From positions 930,001 to 994,000 of the forward strand of contig CAWINX010000003.1 of NCBI GenBank assembly GCA_963837585.1: a stretch of 64,000 nucleotides of DNA, given 5' to 3'. The notes under the pieces are model-generated. The model searched no databases. It had not been told where the DNA came from and was given only the letters and a program-made list of their open reading frames with translations. Below are positions 41,156-49,154 of this stretch, piece by piece. The DNA comes from CAWINX01 sp963837585. GTDB taxonomy: Bacteria > Actinomycetota > Thermoleophilia > Solirubrobacterales > 70-9. How positions within the stretch are numbered: the first letter of the stretch is position 1; each line of letters starts with the position of its first letter. Both the position numbers and the translations under genes were made by a program.

Positions 41156-41932
41156 CTAAGAGGCCAGGTCGCGCCGCTCGAAGAGGAGCGCGCCGAGCGC
41201 GGCGAGGGCGACCGCCGCCGCGGTGACGCCGATGAAGGCGAGCGGGTCGATGCCGCCCTCGATCGCGTTGCCGTAGTAACGGAAGACCGAGGCGTAGCGG
41301 ATCCAGTCGAGGCTGGTGTCGAGTCGGCCGATCAGGTCGACCACGTACATCCCCACCAGCACGCCCGCCACGGCGCCGGTGACGATGCTGGTGCGCAGCG
41401 AGAAGCCGGTGACGACTACGCCGAGGCCGGCGAAGAGGAGGGCCAGCGGCCAGACCTCGGCGTAGCCGGCGAGGGCATTGCCGAAGGAGAGGCCGGCCCC
41501 GGAGATGAGGCTGCCGAGCATGGTCAGGGCGACGGTGACGGCGAGGACGGCGGCGAGCTCGATCGCGGTCGCGCAGAACCCGGCCGCGACCAGGCGGCTG
41601 CGCGACACCGGCGCCGAGAGCAGCACGTCGAGGCGGCCGCTCTCGGCGGCGCCGGAGAGGCCGCTGGCGATCGAGCGCGCCGCCAGGTAGCCGAGCGCGA
41701 GGGGGACGATCAGGCTGAGCATCTCGGCGTGCAGGTACTGCTCGACCGAGCTCAGCTCACCGATGCCGAAGGCCTCCTTGAGGGCCGGTGGGTAGTTCTT
41801 GACCGCCTTGCCGATCGCGTCCTCGATCGAGGGGTAGATGGAGACGATGAAGGCCGACCAGAGGCCCAGCGGCAGGCCCCAGGCGAGCAGCGACCGGCGC
41901 CGCTCCCACAGCTGGCCGACGACCAGCGGCAT
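41156..41932 (-). CDS. ABC-2 type permease
   Basis: 258 residues, six membrane helices (LLAWGLPLGLWSAFIVSIYP, LIVPLALGYLAARSIASGLS, LALLFAGLGVVVTGFSLRTS, FIGVTAAAVALAALGALLFE). The loop SGAAESGRLDVLLSAPVSRSR corresponds to the ABC-2 coupling region. Its ATG shares one base with the stop of the ATPase gene upstream, so they make one exporter. The family includes exporters of antibiotics and of cell-surface compounds. Confidence 0.85.
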   Translation of the reverse strand: MPLVVGQLWERRRSLLAWGLPLGLWSAFIVSIYPSIEDAIGKAVKNYPPALKEAFGIGELSSVEQYLHAEMLSLIVPLALGYLAARSIASGLSGAAESGRLDVLLSAPVSRSRLVAAGFCATAIELAAVLAVTVALTMLGSLISGAGLSFGNALAGYAEVWPLALLFAGLGVVVTGFSLRTSIVTGAVAGVLVGMYVVDLIGRLDTSLDWIRYASVFRYYGNAIEGGIDPLAFIGVTAAAVALAALGALLFERRDLAS

Positions 41933-42831
41933 CAGGCGCTCTCCGGCTCGTAATAGGTGAGGAAGATCTCCTCCAGGGTGGGCCGCGAGAACTCGAGGTC
42001 GACCACCTTGTGCCGGGCGATCGCCTGCAGCACCGGGTCGATGTCGCCGGTCGCCTTGAAGGTGACGCGCCCCTCGGCGACCTCGAGGTCGGTCGTTCCC
42101 GGCAGCGCGCGCAGCTCCGCCGGATCGACCTCCTCGGCGAACTCGACCGAGACTCGGCGCGGGGTCTTGTCGAGCAACTCGTCGACACGCTCCACCGCGA
42201 CCAGTCGTCCCTCGCGAATGATCCCGACCCGGTCGCACACCCGCTCGACCTCGTCGAGCTCGTGGGAGGAGAGGAAGACCGCGCAGCCGCGCTGACGCTG
42301 CTCGCGCACGAGGGTGAGGAACTCCTCCTGCATCAGCGGGTCCAGCCCGCTGGTCGGCTCGTCGAGGATCAGCAGGTCGGGCTGGTGGAAGACGGCGAGG
42401 ATCAGGCCGATCTTCTGCCGGTTGCCGCGCGAGAGCTGTCCCAGCGGCCGGTCGAGGTCGGCGCGGAAGCGCGCGGCGAGAGCCTCGGCGGAGTCGAGCC
42501 CGGAGACGCCTCGCAACCGCGCCAGCAACGACAGCGCCTCACGGCCGGTCGAGTGCTTGCCATAGCCGAAGTCGCCGGGCAGGTTGCCGAGGCGGCGGCG
42601 GATCGCGACGCTGTCTCGCCGGCTGTCGAGGCCGAAGACGCGGGCGCTTCCGGCGCTCGGGTGGAGAAGGTCGAGGAGGGTGCGGATCGTCGTCGTCTTG
42701 CCCGCCCCGTTGGGGCCGAGGAAGCCGAAGACCTCGCCCGGCTCGACCGCGAAGCTGATCTCCTCGATGCCGCGATGGGCGCCGTAGAACTTGGTCAGGC
42801 CCTCGGTCTCGATTGCCGCCGCGCCGGCCAC
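41932..42831 (-). CDS. ABC transporter ATP-binding protein
   Basis: 299 residues. Walker A is GFLGPNGAGKTTTIRTLL, the signature QLSRGNRQKIGLILA, Walker B LLILDEPTSGLDPL and the H-loop VFLSSHELDEVERVCDR. The signature has RG in place of GG (LSRGNRQK), a frequent variant in this group. A C-terminal extension of about 80 residues follows. It pairs with the permease encoded directly downstream. Confidence 0.92.
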   Translation of the reverse strand: MAGAAAIETEGLTKFYGAHRGIEEISFAVEPGEVFGFLGPNGAGKTTTIRTLLDLLHPSAGSARVFGLDSRRDSVAIRRRLGNLPGDFGYGKHSTGREALSLLARLRGVSGLDSAEALAARFRADLDRPLGQLSRGNRQKIGLILAVFHQPDLLILDEPTSGLDPLMQEEFLTLVREQRQRGCAVFLSSHELDEVERVCDRVGIIREGRLVAVERVDELLDKTPRRVSVEFAEEVDPAELRALPGTTDLEVAEGRVTFKATGDIDPVLQAIARHKVVDLEFSRPTLEEIFLTYYEPESA

Positions 42832-42853
42832 AGCCCCGCCCGTCCCTCTGCGT

Positions 42854-43155
42854 TTAGGCGGCTACCGGGAGCCGTGCAAGGGCCCCCATCGTGTCGGCAC
42901 AGGCTCGCGCCGCCTCCGCGCCCTTGACCTTGAAGTGCTCGGTGAAGAAGGAGCGATGGACTTCGTGCGGGATCTCGAAGGCGCCCGTGACCTCGAAGGT
43001 GTCGACCTCGCGACTCCTCGATGCCGAGTCGCGCGATCTCGGCTGAGGAAGGCCGACCGGCTTTCGTCGACGATCTCCTTGTGCCAGCAGGCCTGCACGA
43101 ATGCGACGCGCGCGTCGCGGGTGGTTTCAGGGTCGGGTTGGCCGGCGTTCGCCAT
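42854..43155 (-). pseudogene. Lumazine synthase (RibH2-like) remnant with internal deletion
   Basis: ATG 43155 gives RVAFVQACWHKEIVDESRSA, the RibH2-type N-terminus. The rest is spread over other frames: EIARLGIEES, VDTFEVTGAFEIP, then HRSFFTEHFKVKGAEAARAC and a stop at 42854-42856. In intact RibH2 about 65 residues, including the substrate-binding DGGIYRHxFVA part and the catalytic His region, lie between AFEIP and the HxxFF segment; here they are absent. With two frame changes as well, the gene cannot make an active enzyme. The genuine ribH must be elsewhere. The flanking ABC genes are intact. Confidence 0.75.
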
Positions 43156-43202
43156 GGCGCTCCTTTCGGGCTCGTCGTCGGGGGTGGTCGATGATCGCCG
43201 AT

Positions 43203-43682
43203 CTAGGGCGAGGCCGCGTGAGCGGTCCAGGAGACGTCCTTGGCGACGCAGTTGGTGTTGAAGGCCGAGCCGTGGCTGCGGGAGAGGGTGCCGGATGCGC
43301 TGTCGCCGTCGATCTTGCCGTCGACCTGCCCGTAGCCGCCGGTCGTGAGGGTGCCGCTCACTGAGAAGGAGCCGTCCTGGACGGGGGCGGAGCCGAGGGC
43401 GATCGTGTTGGAGTGGACCTGGCCGTCGTCGCACTTGGCGCGCCAGCCGAAGCGGACTCCGTTGACGGTGTTGGCGACCACCCCGAAGGAGATTTGGAGG
43501 CCCTGGTCGGTGGTGCCGACGAAGTATTGGGCCGAGGAGTTGCCGCCGCCACTGGGCATCGTGCCGGGGGCCGTTGTGATGATCGTCGTGGTGGAGCTGT
43601 CCCCGCATCCGGCGACGCCAAGGACGACCAGCACGGTCGCGGTTAGCGCAATTGCCGCTTTGTGCCTGTCGATCCGCCGCAT
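43203..43682 (-). CDS. Lipoprotein of unknown function
   Basis: 159 residues from ATG 43682. The signal (RIDRHKAAIALTATVLVVLG) ends in VAGC, a lipobox. A Thr/Ser/Gly linker precedes a domain of about 110 residues (AQYFVGTTDQGLQISFGVVA, SFSVSGTLTTGGYGQVDGKI, GSAFNTNCVAKDVSWTAHA). The motif pattern, with two Cys and repeated GTL/GKI strands, suggests a small beta-sandwich on the outer face. No closer assignment is possible. Confidence 0.75.
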   Translation of the reverse strand: MRRIDRHKAAIALTATVLVVLGVAGCGDSSTTTIITTAPGTMPSGGGNSSAQYFVGTTDQGLQISFGVVANTVNGVRFGWRAKCDDGQVHSNTIALGSAPVQDGSFSVSGTLTTGGYGQVDGKIDGDSASGTLSRSHGSAFNTNCVAKDVSWTAHAASP

Positions 43683-43750
43683 TTGCCCCCCATTCGTCGC
43701 CTGCCGAATTCGGGATGCTGTCACACCCGAGCGGGGCTAGACTCGTCTGC

Positions 43751-45589
43751 ATGGCCGAAGAGACGACCGCGCCCCAAACGCCGGCCGAGGCGGCGCAACG
43801 CAACGGCCGCCCGACCACGCTCGGCGAGCGGCTCATCGATGGCGGGGCGCGCAGCGCCCGCCGGGTCGCCGGCGTTGCCGGCCTGGACAAAATGATCGAG
43901 TCCGCCCTGGAGCGCTCGGTCGACGCGGCGCTCGACAGCGACGCGGTCGACCGCGTCTGGGAGCGGTTGCTCGACAGCGAGGAGACCCAGAAGCTGATTG
44001 AGCGGATCGCCGAGGCGCCCGAGCTGCGCGCCGCGGTCCGGGCCCAGAGCAAGGGTGTGCTCGAGGATCTGGAGCAGCAGGCGCGCGAGGTGGCGAAACG
44101 GATCGACGCCGGGATCGAGCGCCCCTTCAGGTGGCTGGCGAGGCGCGGCCCGCGCCCCGAGCCGCCGCCGCAGGCCGGCGCCGGCACCAGGTTGATGGCG
44201 ATCGCCCTCGACGTCGGCTTGATCAACGCCCTCTTCCTGATCCTCTCCGGGCTCTTTGCCCTGGTCGCCTCAGCGCTCTTCCCCAACGAGGCGGTCGTCG
44301 TCGCGGTCGGGGCGACCGTCTGGGTGATCGGCGCGGCGCTCTACTTCCTCGTCTTCTGGTCGACCTCCGGGCAGACGCCGGCGATGCGCCTGATGGGCAT
44401 CCGCCTGATCTTCCGCGGCTCGACTGAGATCGGCCTGCGGCGGGCGCTCGGGCGCCTGCTCGGCCTCTGGCTCTGCATCCTGACCCTGGGCATCGGCCTG
44501 TTGCCGATCCTCTTCACCAATCGCCGCCGCGGCCTGATCGACTGGACTTCGGACCTCGAGGTCGTCTACAACGACGCACCAGGGAGTCCGCGGATCCCCG
44601 CATGGCTGCGGGTTGATACGGACGCGACACCGACCGACTACTTGGTGTCCCGCGTGCGGCGGCCTAGCCGAGCCGATGAGCCCGATAGAAGCCAAGACGG
44701 TGACCTGCACGGCCACCCGGTCACCTACGTGGAGGCCGGCTCCGGGCCGGTACTGCTGCTGATCCACGGGATGGCGGGCAACTTCGAGAACTGGTCGGAG
44801 GTGGTCGAGCCGCTCGCCCGCGAGCACACCGTGATCGCCCCCGACCTGCCCGGCCACGGCAGGTCCGGGCCGGGCGGCGGCGACTACTCGATCGGCGCCC
44901 TGGCGACGACGCTACGCGACCTTCTGCTGGCGCTGGGACACGACCGCGCCACCCTGGTCGGCCACTCGCTCGGAGGCGGCATCGCGATGCAGTTCGTCTA
45001 CCAATTTCCGGAGATGGTCGAGCGCCTCGTGCTCGTCTCCAGCGGTGGTCTCGGCCGCGATGTCAGCCTCGTCCTGCGCGCCGCCGCGCTGCCCGGCGCC
45101 GACCTCTTCATCAGCGCGACCGCGGGGGTCGGCCGGGTGGCCGGAGGGGCGCTCGGTCGCGGCCTCTCGGCGGTTGGGCTGCGCCCCAGCGCCGATGTCG
45201 CCGAGGTCGCCCGCGGGTACGCGTCACTGGCCGACGCGGAGCGCCGCACCGCTTTCCTCTCGACCGTGCGGGGGGTGATCGGCACGGGCGGGCAGCGCAT
45301 CGCCGCCGGCGATCGCCTCTATCTGGCGCAGGAGCTGCCGGTGCTGATCCTCTGGGGCGAGCGCGACCCGATCATCCCGGTCAAGCACGGCGAGGACGCC
45401 CACGAGGCGATCCCCGGCAGCCGCCTCGAGGTCTTCGAGGGGATCGGCCACCTTCCCCAGCTTGAGGCGCCGATCCACTTCGTCGCCGCGATCGATCGCT
45501 TCCTTGCCGAGACCGAGCCGGTCCACATCGACCGCGCCGAGCTGCGCAGCCGCCTCGCCGCGCGCCACGCCGAAGAGGCGGTCGGCTAG
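43751..45589 (+). CDS. RDD membrane domain joined to an alpha/beta-hydrolase
   Basis: 612 residues as read. Residues 1-125 are amphipathic; about 145-285 are an RDD domain (GTRLMAIALDVGLINALFLI, SGQTPAMRLMGIRLIFRG, LTLGIGLLPILFTNRRRGLI). From about 320 there is a hydrolase: LLLIHGMAGNFENWSEVVEP, PDLPGHGRSG, LVGHSLGGGIAMQ (Ser), WGERDPIIPVKHG (Asp), GIGHLPQLEAP (His). The joint is suspicious. An ATG at 44676 with MSPIEAKTV lies one base out of frame and looks like a separate hydrolase start, so this may be two genes merged by an indel. Confidence 0.75.
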   Translation: MAEETTAPQTPAEAAQRNGRPTTLGERLIDGGARSARRVAGVAGLDKMIESALERSVDAALDSDAVDRVWERLLDSEETQKLIERIAEAPELRAAVRAQSKGVLEDLEQQAREVAKRIDAGIERPFRWLARRGPRPEPPPQAGAGTRLMAIALDVGLINALFLILSGLFALVASALFPNEAVVVAVGATVWVIGAALYFLVFWSTSGQTPAMRLMGIRLIFRGSTEIGLRRALGRLLGLWLCILTLGIGLLPILFTNRRRGLIDWTSDLEVVYNDAPGSPRIPAWLRVDTDATPTDYLVSRVRRPSRADEPDRSQDGDLHGHPVTYVEAGSGPVLLLIHGMAGNFENWSEVVEPLAREHTVIAPDLPGHGRSGPGGGDYSIGALATTLRDLLLALGHDRATLVGHSLGGGIAMQFVYQFPEMVERLVLVSSGGLGRDVSLVLRAAALPGADLFISATAGVGRVAGGALGRGLSAVGLRPSADVAEVARGYASLADAERRTAFLSTVRGVIGTGGQRIAAGDRLYLAQELPVLILWGERDPIIPVKHGEDAHEAIPGSRLEVFEGIGHLPQLEAPIHFVAAIDRFLAETEPVHIDRAELRSRLAARHAEEAVG

Positions 45590-45616
45590 GCCGATCGAGC
45601 TGGCACTCTTAGGGCG

Positions 45617-46219
45617 ATGGTTCCCTGGAAGCTGCCGATCATCGTCGCCGCGATCATCGTCCCGGTGGTCGCCGCCTTTCTGCTCGGGGGCCCGGGGGTT
45701 GGCGTCGCGATCGGTGCCCTCGCCGCGGTCGCGCTGGTCGCCGTCGCCGTCGCCCAGCGGCCGCGGGGGACAATCGTCGCGCCGGCGCCCGCCGACGGCC
45801 GGCGCCACATCCTCGTCGTCGCCAGCCGCCCGGTCGAGGACCCGGAGACGATCCAGCGGATCGCCGGTGAGGCGGGGGTCGAGGGGGAGGGGGTGGAGGC
45901 CGAGGTCCGCGTCCTCGCCCCGGCCAGGCTGGGCTTCCTCGACCGCTGGGCCTCCGATGTCGAGGGCGCCCGCCGCGCGGCACAGCGCAACCTTGTGATC
46001 ACAGTCGCCTCGCTGGCCAAGGCCGAGGTCGCCGCTGAGGGTCGGGTCGGCGACGAGGACCTGGTCCAGGCGGTCGAGGACCAGCTGCAGACCTTTCCGG
46101 CCACCGAGGTGCTGCTCGCCACCGGCTCCCTGGAGGACGACCCCGCCGGCAACGCCGCGGCGACGGAGTTGGCCTCCCGGCTGCGGCCGGTGTTTCGCCA
46201 CCTGGCCCTCGACCGCTGA
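45617..46219 (+). CDS. Membrane-anchored hypothetical protein
   Basis: 200 residues. Two N-terminal helices (LPIIVAAIIVPVVAAFLLGG; AIGALAAVALVAVAVA) are followed by a cytoplasmic domain. That domain has RRHILVVASRPVEDPETIQR and LQTFPATEVLLATGSLED, alternating strands and helices reminiscent of a universal-stress or Rossmann-type fold without a clear nucleotide motif. It follows the RDD-hydrolase gene by 27 bp on the same strand. Function unknown. Confidence 0.65.
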   Translation: MVPWKLPIIVAAIIVPVVAAFLLGGPGVGVAIGALAAVALVAVAVAQRPRGTIVAPAPADGRRHILVVASRPVEDPETIQRIAGEAGVEGEGVEAEVRVLAPARLGFLDRWASDVEGARRAAQRNLVITVASLAKAEVAAEGRVGDEDLVQAVEDQLQTFPATEVLLATGSLEDDPAGNAAATELASRLRPVFRHLALDR

Positions 46220-46231
46220 GCGCCGCCGCTT

Positions 46232-48127
46232 CTACGCGTCCTCGCGGACGCCGCCCATCTCGCTGAACACGGCGGTGAAGCCGCCCTCTTCGCGCTGCTC
46301 GTCGGCGATCACGTGGGTGACGGCGTTGATCAGCGCCAGGTGGGTGAAGGCCTGGGGGAAGTTGCCGAGGTGGCGGCCGCTCTTGGCTTCCAACTCCTCG
46401 GCGTAGAGGTCGAGCCAGCCGGAGGACTCCAGCAGTCTCTCGCAGAGCGTCCGCGCCCGTTCGCACTCGCCTATCTCCGAGAGCGCCGAGGCCAGCCAGA
46501 AGGAGCAGATCAGGAAGGTCCCCTCCTCGCCGCTGAGCCCGTCGTCGGTCTCCCCGACCTTGTAGCGGAGGACGAGGCCGTGCTGGGTCAGCTCGCGGTC
46601 GATCGCGTTGACCGTCGCCACGACCCGCTCGTCGTCGGGGGGCAGGAAGCGCAGCAGCGGGATCAAGAGGTTGGAGGCGTCGAGCGCGTCGGTGTCGTAG
46701 TGCTGGCGGAAGACGCCGTCGCGGACGCCGCGTTCGAGGATCTCGGCCTTGATCTCCGCCGCCTTCTTCTCCCACGCCTCGGCCTGTTCTTCGAAGCCGA
46801 TGCCGCGGGCAAGGCGGGCGCCGCGGTCGACCGCGACCCAGATCATCAACTTCGAGGAGACGTAGTGCTGGGGCTCCCCGCGCGACTCCCAGATCCCCTG
46901 GTCGGGGTGGTGCCAGGCGTCGATCGCCGCCTGCACCTGGTAGCGAATCAGATCGCGGTCGGCAGGGGCGCCGGCGCCGCGCAGCGCTTTCTCGTGCAGG
47001 TAGATCGAGTCCAGCAGGACGCCCCAGACGTCGTTCTGGCGTTGGTCGTAGGCGCCGTTGCCGACCCGCACCGGTCGCGAGTCGGCGTAGCCGCCGAGGT
47101 GCTCGAGGGTCCGCTCGGTCAGATCCTTCTCCCCGCCGATTCCGTACATGATCTGCAGGTCGCGGTCCTCGCGACAGATGCTGATGATGAAGCGCATGAA
47201 GGCGCGCGCCTCGTCGTCGAAGCCGAGCGTGTGCAGCGCCCAGAGGCTGAAGGTCGAGTCGCGGATCCAGGTGTAGCGGTAGTCCCAGTTGCGCTCGCCG
47301 CCCGGCGTCTCCGGCAGCGAGGTGGTCGGCGCCGCGACGATCGCCCCGGTCGGGGTGTAGGTGAGCCCCTTGAGGACCAGCGCCGAGCGCTGCAGGTGGA
47401 TGCGCCAGGGGTGGTCGGGGAAGTCGCCGTCGCGCAGCCAGTCGCGCCAGAACTCGCAGGTCGATTCGAGTCGCTCCAGGGCCTCGGGGGCGCTGCGCGG
47501 GCCGCCCAGGTCGCCCTCCCCCCAGGAGACCGAGCAGAAGGCGGTCTCGTCCTCGCGCAGGCGGACGAGGCTCCGGGCGACGCCGTCCTCGATGGTCAGG
47601 TCCATGTCGCTGGTCAGCTGCAACTCGACCCCGTCGGGGCCGCGGGCGGTCGCCTCGCCCAGCTCGCCGCCGCTCCAGACGGCCGGCTCGGCGCCGTAGG
47701 CGAAGCGCGGCGCGCACTCCATCTCCAGCTCGACCTCGCCGTCGATGCAGGTCATCGTCCGCAGCAGCGAGTGGTCGGACTCATGCTCGACCTGGGGGCG
47801 GCTGCCCTTGCCGTCCGCGGTCTCCCACTCGGCGATCGTCAGCGCGTCGTGGGTCACCACCCAGCCGGTGTCGGTCACCCAGGTCGTCTCGACGATCAGC
47901 GTGCCGGGCTCGTAGCGGCGGCTGATCGGCACGACGACGCCCTTGGGGCGGAGCCGGAAATGGCCGGCGTCGCGGTCGAGCAGCGCCGCGAAGGCGCTGG
48001 GGGAGTCGAAGCGGGGCAGGCAGAGCCACTCGATCGAGCCGTCGTAGGAGACGAGGGCGGCGGTGTGGCAGTCGGAGAGGAAGCCGTAGCTGCCGATTGG
48101 CGGGAAGCGGTTCGCGGCAGCGCTCAC
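46232..48127 (-). CDS. Glycoside hydrolase family 15 (glucoamylase/trehalase-like)
   Basis: 631 residues. The N-terminal beta-sandwich begins FPPIGSYGFLSDCHTAALVS and YDGSIEWLCLPRFDSPSAF. The catalytic (alpha/alpha)6 barrel starts near residue 255 with NWDYRYTWIRDSTFSLWALH. Later blocks are LGGYADSRPVRVGNGAYDQR, DVWGVLLDSIYL, DQGIWESRGEPQHYVSSKLM, WVAVDRGARLA and EEGTFLICSFWLASALSEIG, which hold the general acid and base Glu residues. Actinobacterial members with this layout include trehalases and glucoamylases, cytoplasmic and without signal peptide. The substrate is probably an alpha-linked glucose disaccharide or glycogen (inference). Divergent from ctaG. Confidence 0.92.
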   Translation of the reverse strand: MSAAANRFPPIGSYGFLSDCHTAALVSYDGSIEWLCLPRFDSPSAFAALLDRDAGHFRLRPKGVVVPISRRYEPGTLIVETTWVTDTGWVVTHDALTIAEWETADGKGSRPQVEHESDHSLLRTMTCIDGEVELEMECAPRFAYGAEPAVWSGGELGEATARGPDGVELQLTSDMDLTIEDGVARSLVRLREDETAFCSVSWGEGDLGGPRSAPEALERLESTCEFWRDWLRDGDFPDHPWRIHLQRSALVLKGLTYTPTGAIVAAPTTSLPETPGGERNWDYRYTWIRDSTFSLWALHTLGFDDEARAFMRFIISICREDRDLQIMYGIGGEKDLTERTLEHLGGYADSRPVRVGNGAYDQRQNDVWGVLLDSIYLHEKALRGAGAPADRDLIRYQVQAAIDAWHHPDQGIWESRGEPQHYVSSKLMIWVAVDRGARLARGIGFEEQAEAWEKKAAEIKAEILERGVRDGVFRQHYDTDALDASNLLIPLLRFLPPDDERVVATVNAIDRELTQHGLVLRYKVGETDDGLSGEEGTFLICSFWLASALSEIGECERARTLCERLLESSGWLDLYAEELEAKSGRHLGNFPQAFTHLALINAVTHVIADEQREEGGFTAVFSEMGGVREDA

Positions 48128-48147
48128 GGAGGTGCCAAGCTACCACT

Positions 48148-49032
48148 GTGACCCTGCCGATCGCGCATGTCACCGGCGTCTTCGGACCGCTGGAGATCGC
48201 ACCGCTGCTGATTGCGGCGGCGCTGTACACGAAGCGCGCCTCGACCCTGGCCGCCCGCGGCCGCCCGGTTCCGGTCTGGCGGCAGGTTTGCTTCGCCTCC
48301 GGGTTGCTGGTCATCGCGGCGGCGCTGATTTCGCCGATCAGCCGATACGCCGAGGATCTGGTGATCGCTCACATGGTCGAGCACCTGCTGCTCGGCGACA
48401 TCGCGACCCTGCTGATGGTGCTCGGCCTGACCGGGCCGCTGCTGCAGCCGATCCTCGCGGTGCCGGCCCTCGATCGGCTGCGCATCCTTGCCCACCCCGC
48501 GGTCGCCTTCCCGCTCTGGGCGCTCAACTTCTACCTCTGGCATCTGCCGCCGCTTTATGACGCCGCCTACGGAACCGCGCCGATGCACGCCCTCGAGCAC
48601 ACGACCTTCATCTTCTTCGGCTGCCTGATGTGGATGCCGATCTTCGGGCCGCTGCCGAAGCCGGAGTGGTTTACCGCCGGCTGGAAGGTCGCCTACGTGA
48701 TCGGGGTGCGGTTCGTCGGCGCGATTCTCGGCAACGTCCTGATGTGGTCGGGGTCCGTGCTCTACACGATCTACGGGCCGGGGGAGCGCCACTGGCACAT
48801 CTCGCCGCTCGCCGATCAGAGCACCGCCGGGGTGGTGATGATGATCGAGGGAACGTTCCTCGCCCTCGGCGTCCTCGCCTGGGTCTTCTTCCAGGTCGCC
48901 CGCGAGGGGATCGAGAAGCAGCGCCTGCTCGACCTCGCCCAGGATCGCGGGGTGCCGCTCGACGAGCGCCGGGCGCAGCGGGCGGTCGCCGCCGGGCAGG
49001 GGCAGCGGCTGGAGGAGCGGATCCTTGGCTGA
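48148..49032 (+). CDS. ctaG: Cytochrome c oxidase assembly protein CtaG (caa3 type)
   Basis: 294 residues, about seven membrane helices. The family landmarks are ISRYAEDLVIAHMVEHLLLG with conserved His, FYLWHLPPLYDAAYG, HALEHTTFIFFGCLMWMPIF and DQSTAGVVMMIEGTFLALGV. Caa3-CtaG proteins help insert copper into cytochrome c oxidase. The start is GTG 48148 (VTLPIAHVTGVFGPLEIAPL); the frame upstream is antisense to the GH15 gene. The stop overlaps a small open frame at 49025. Confidence 0.9.
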   Translation: MTLPIAHVTGVFGPLEIAPLLIAAALYTKRASTLAARGRPVPVWRQVCFASGLLVIAAALISPISRYAEDLVIAHMVEHLLLGDIATLLMVLGLTGPLLQPILAVPALDRLRILAHPAVAFPLWALNFYLWHLPPLYDAAYGTAPMHALEHTTFIFFGCLMWMPIFGPLPKPEWFTAGWKVAYVIGVRFVGAILGNVLMWSGSVLYTIYGPGERHWHISPLADQSTAGVVMMIEGTFLALGVLAWVFFQVAREGIEKQRLLDLAQDRGVPLDERRAQRAVAAGQGQRLEERILG

Positions 49033-49135
49033 CAGGGCGAAGGCCTGGCTGGTCACCGGGCCGATCGGCCGCGGTCTCTCCTTCGCGATCGACTTCGCGG
49101 TCGCTCTGCGCACGACAGTTGCCCGCCGTCGCTGA
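49025..49135 (+). CDS. 36-aa small protein between ctaG and tig
   Basis: TTG 49025 overlaps the ctaG stop and reads MADRAKAWLVTGPIGRGLSF, then AIDFAVALRTTVARRR. The amphipathic, basic sequence resembles short proteins I recall beside membrane genes in related actinobacteria, but it is too short to be certain. Coupling by overlap and the fit of the gap support it. Confidence 0.4.
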   Translation: MADRAKAWLVTGPIGRGLSFAIDFAVALRTTVARRR

Positions 49136-49154
49136 TCCTCTAGGGTCCGCCGCC

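Noticed and set aside
46313..48151. A 612-codon plus-strand frame opposite the GH15 gene
   Set aside because: It is an antisense shadow: Val/Gly/Asp/Arg-rich, with no motif, while the opposite strand encodes a complete GH15 enzyme.
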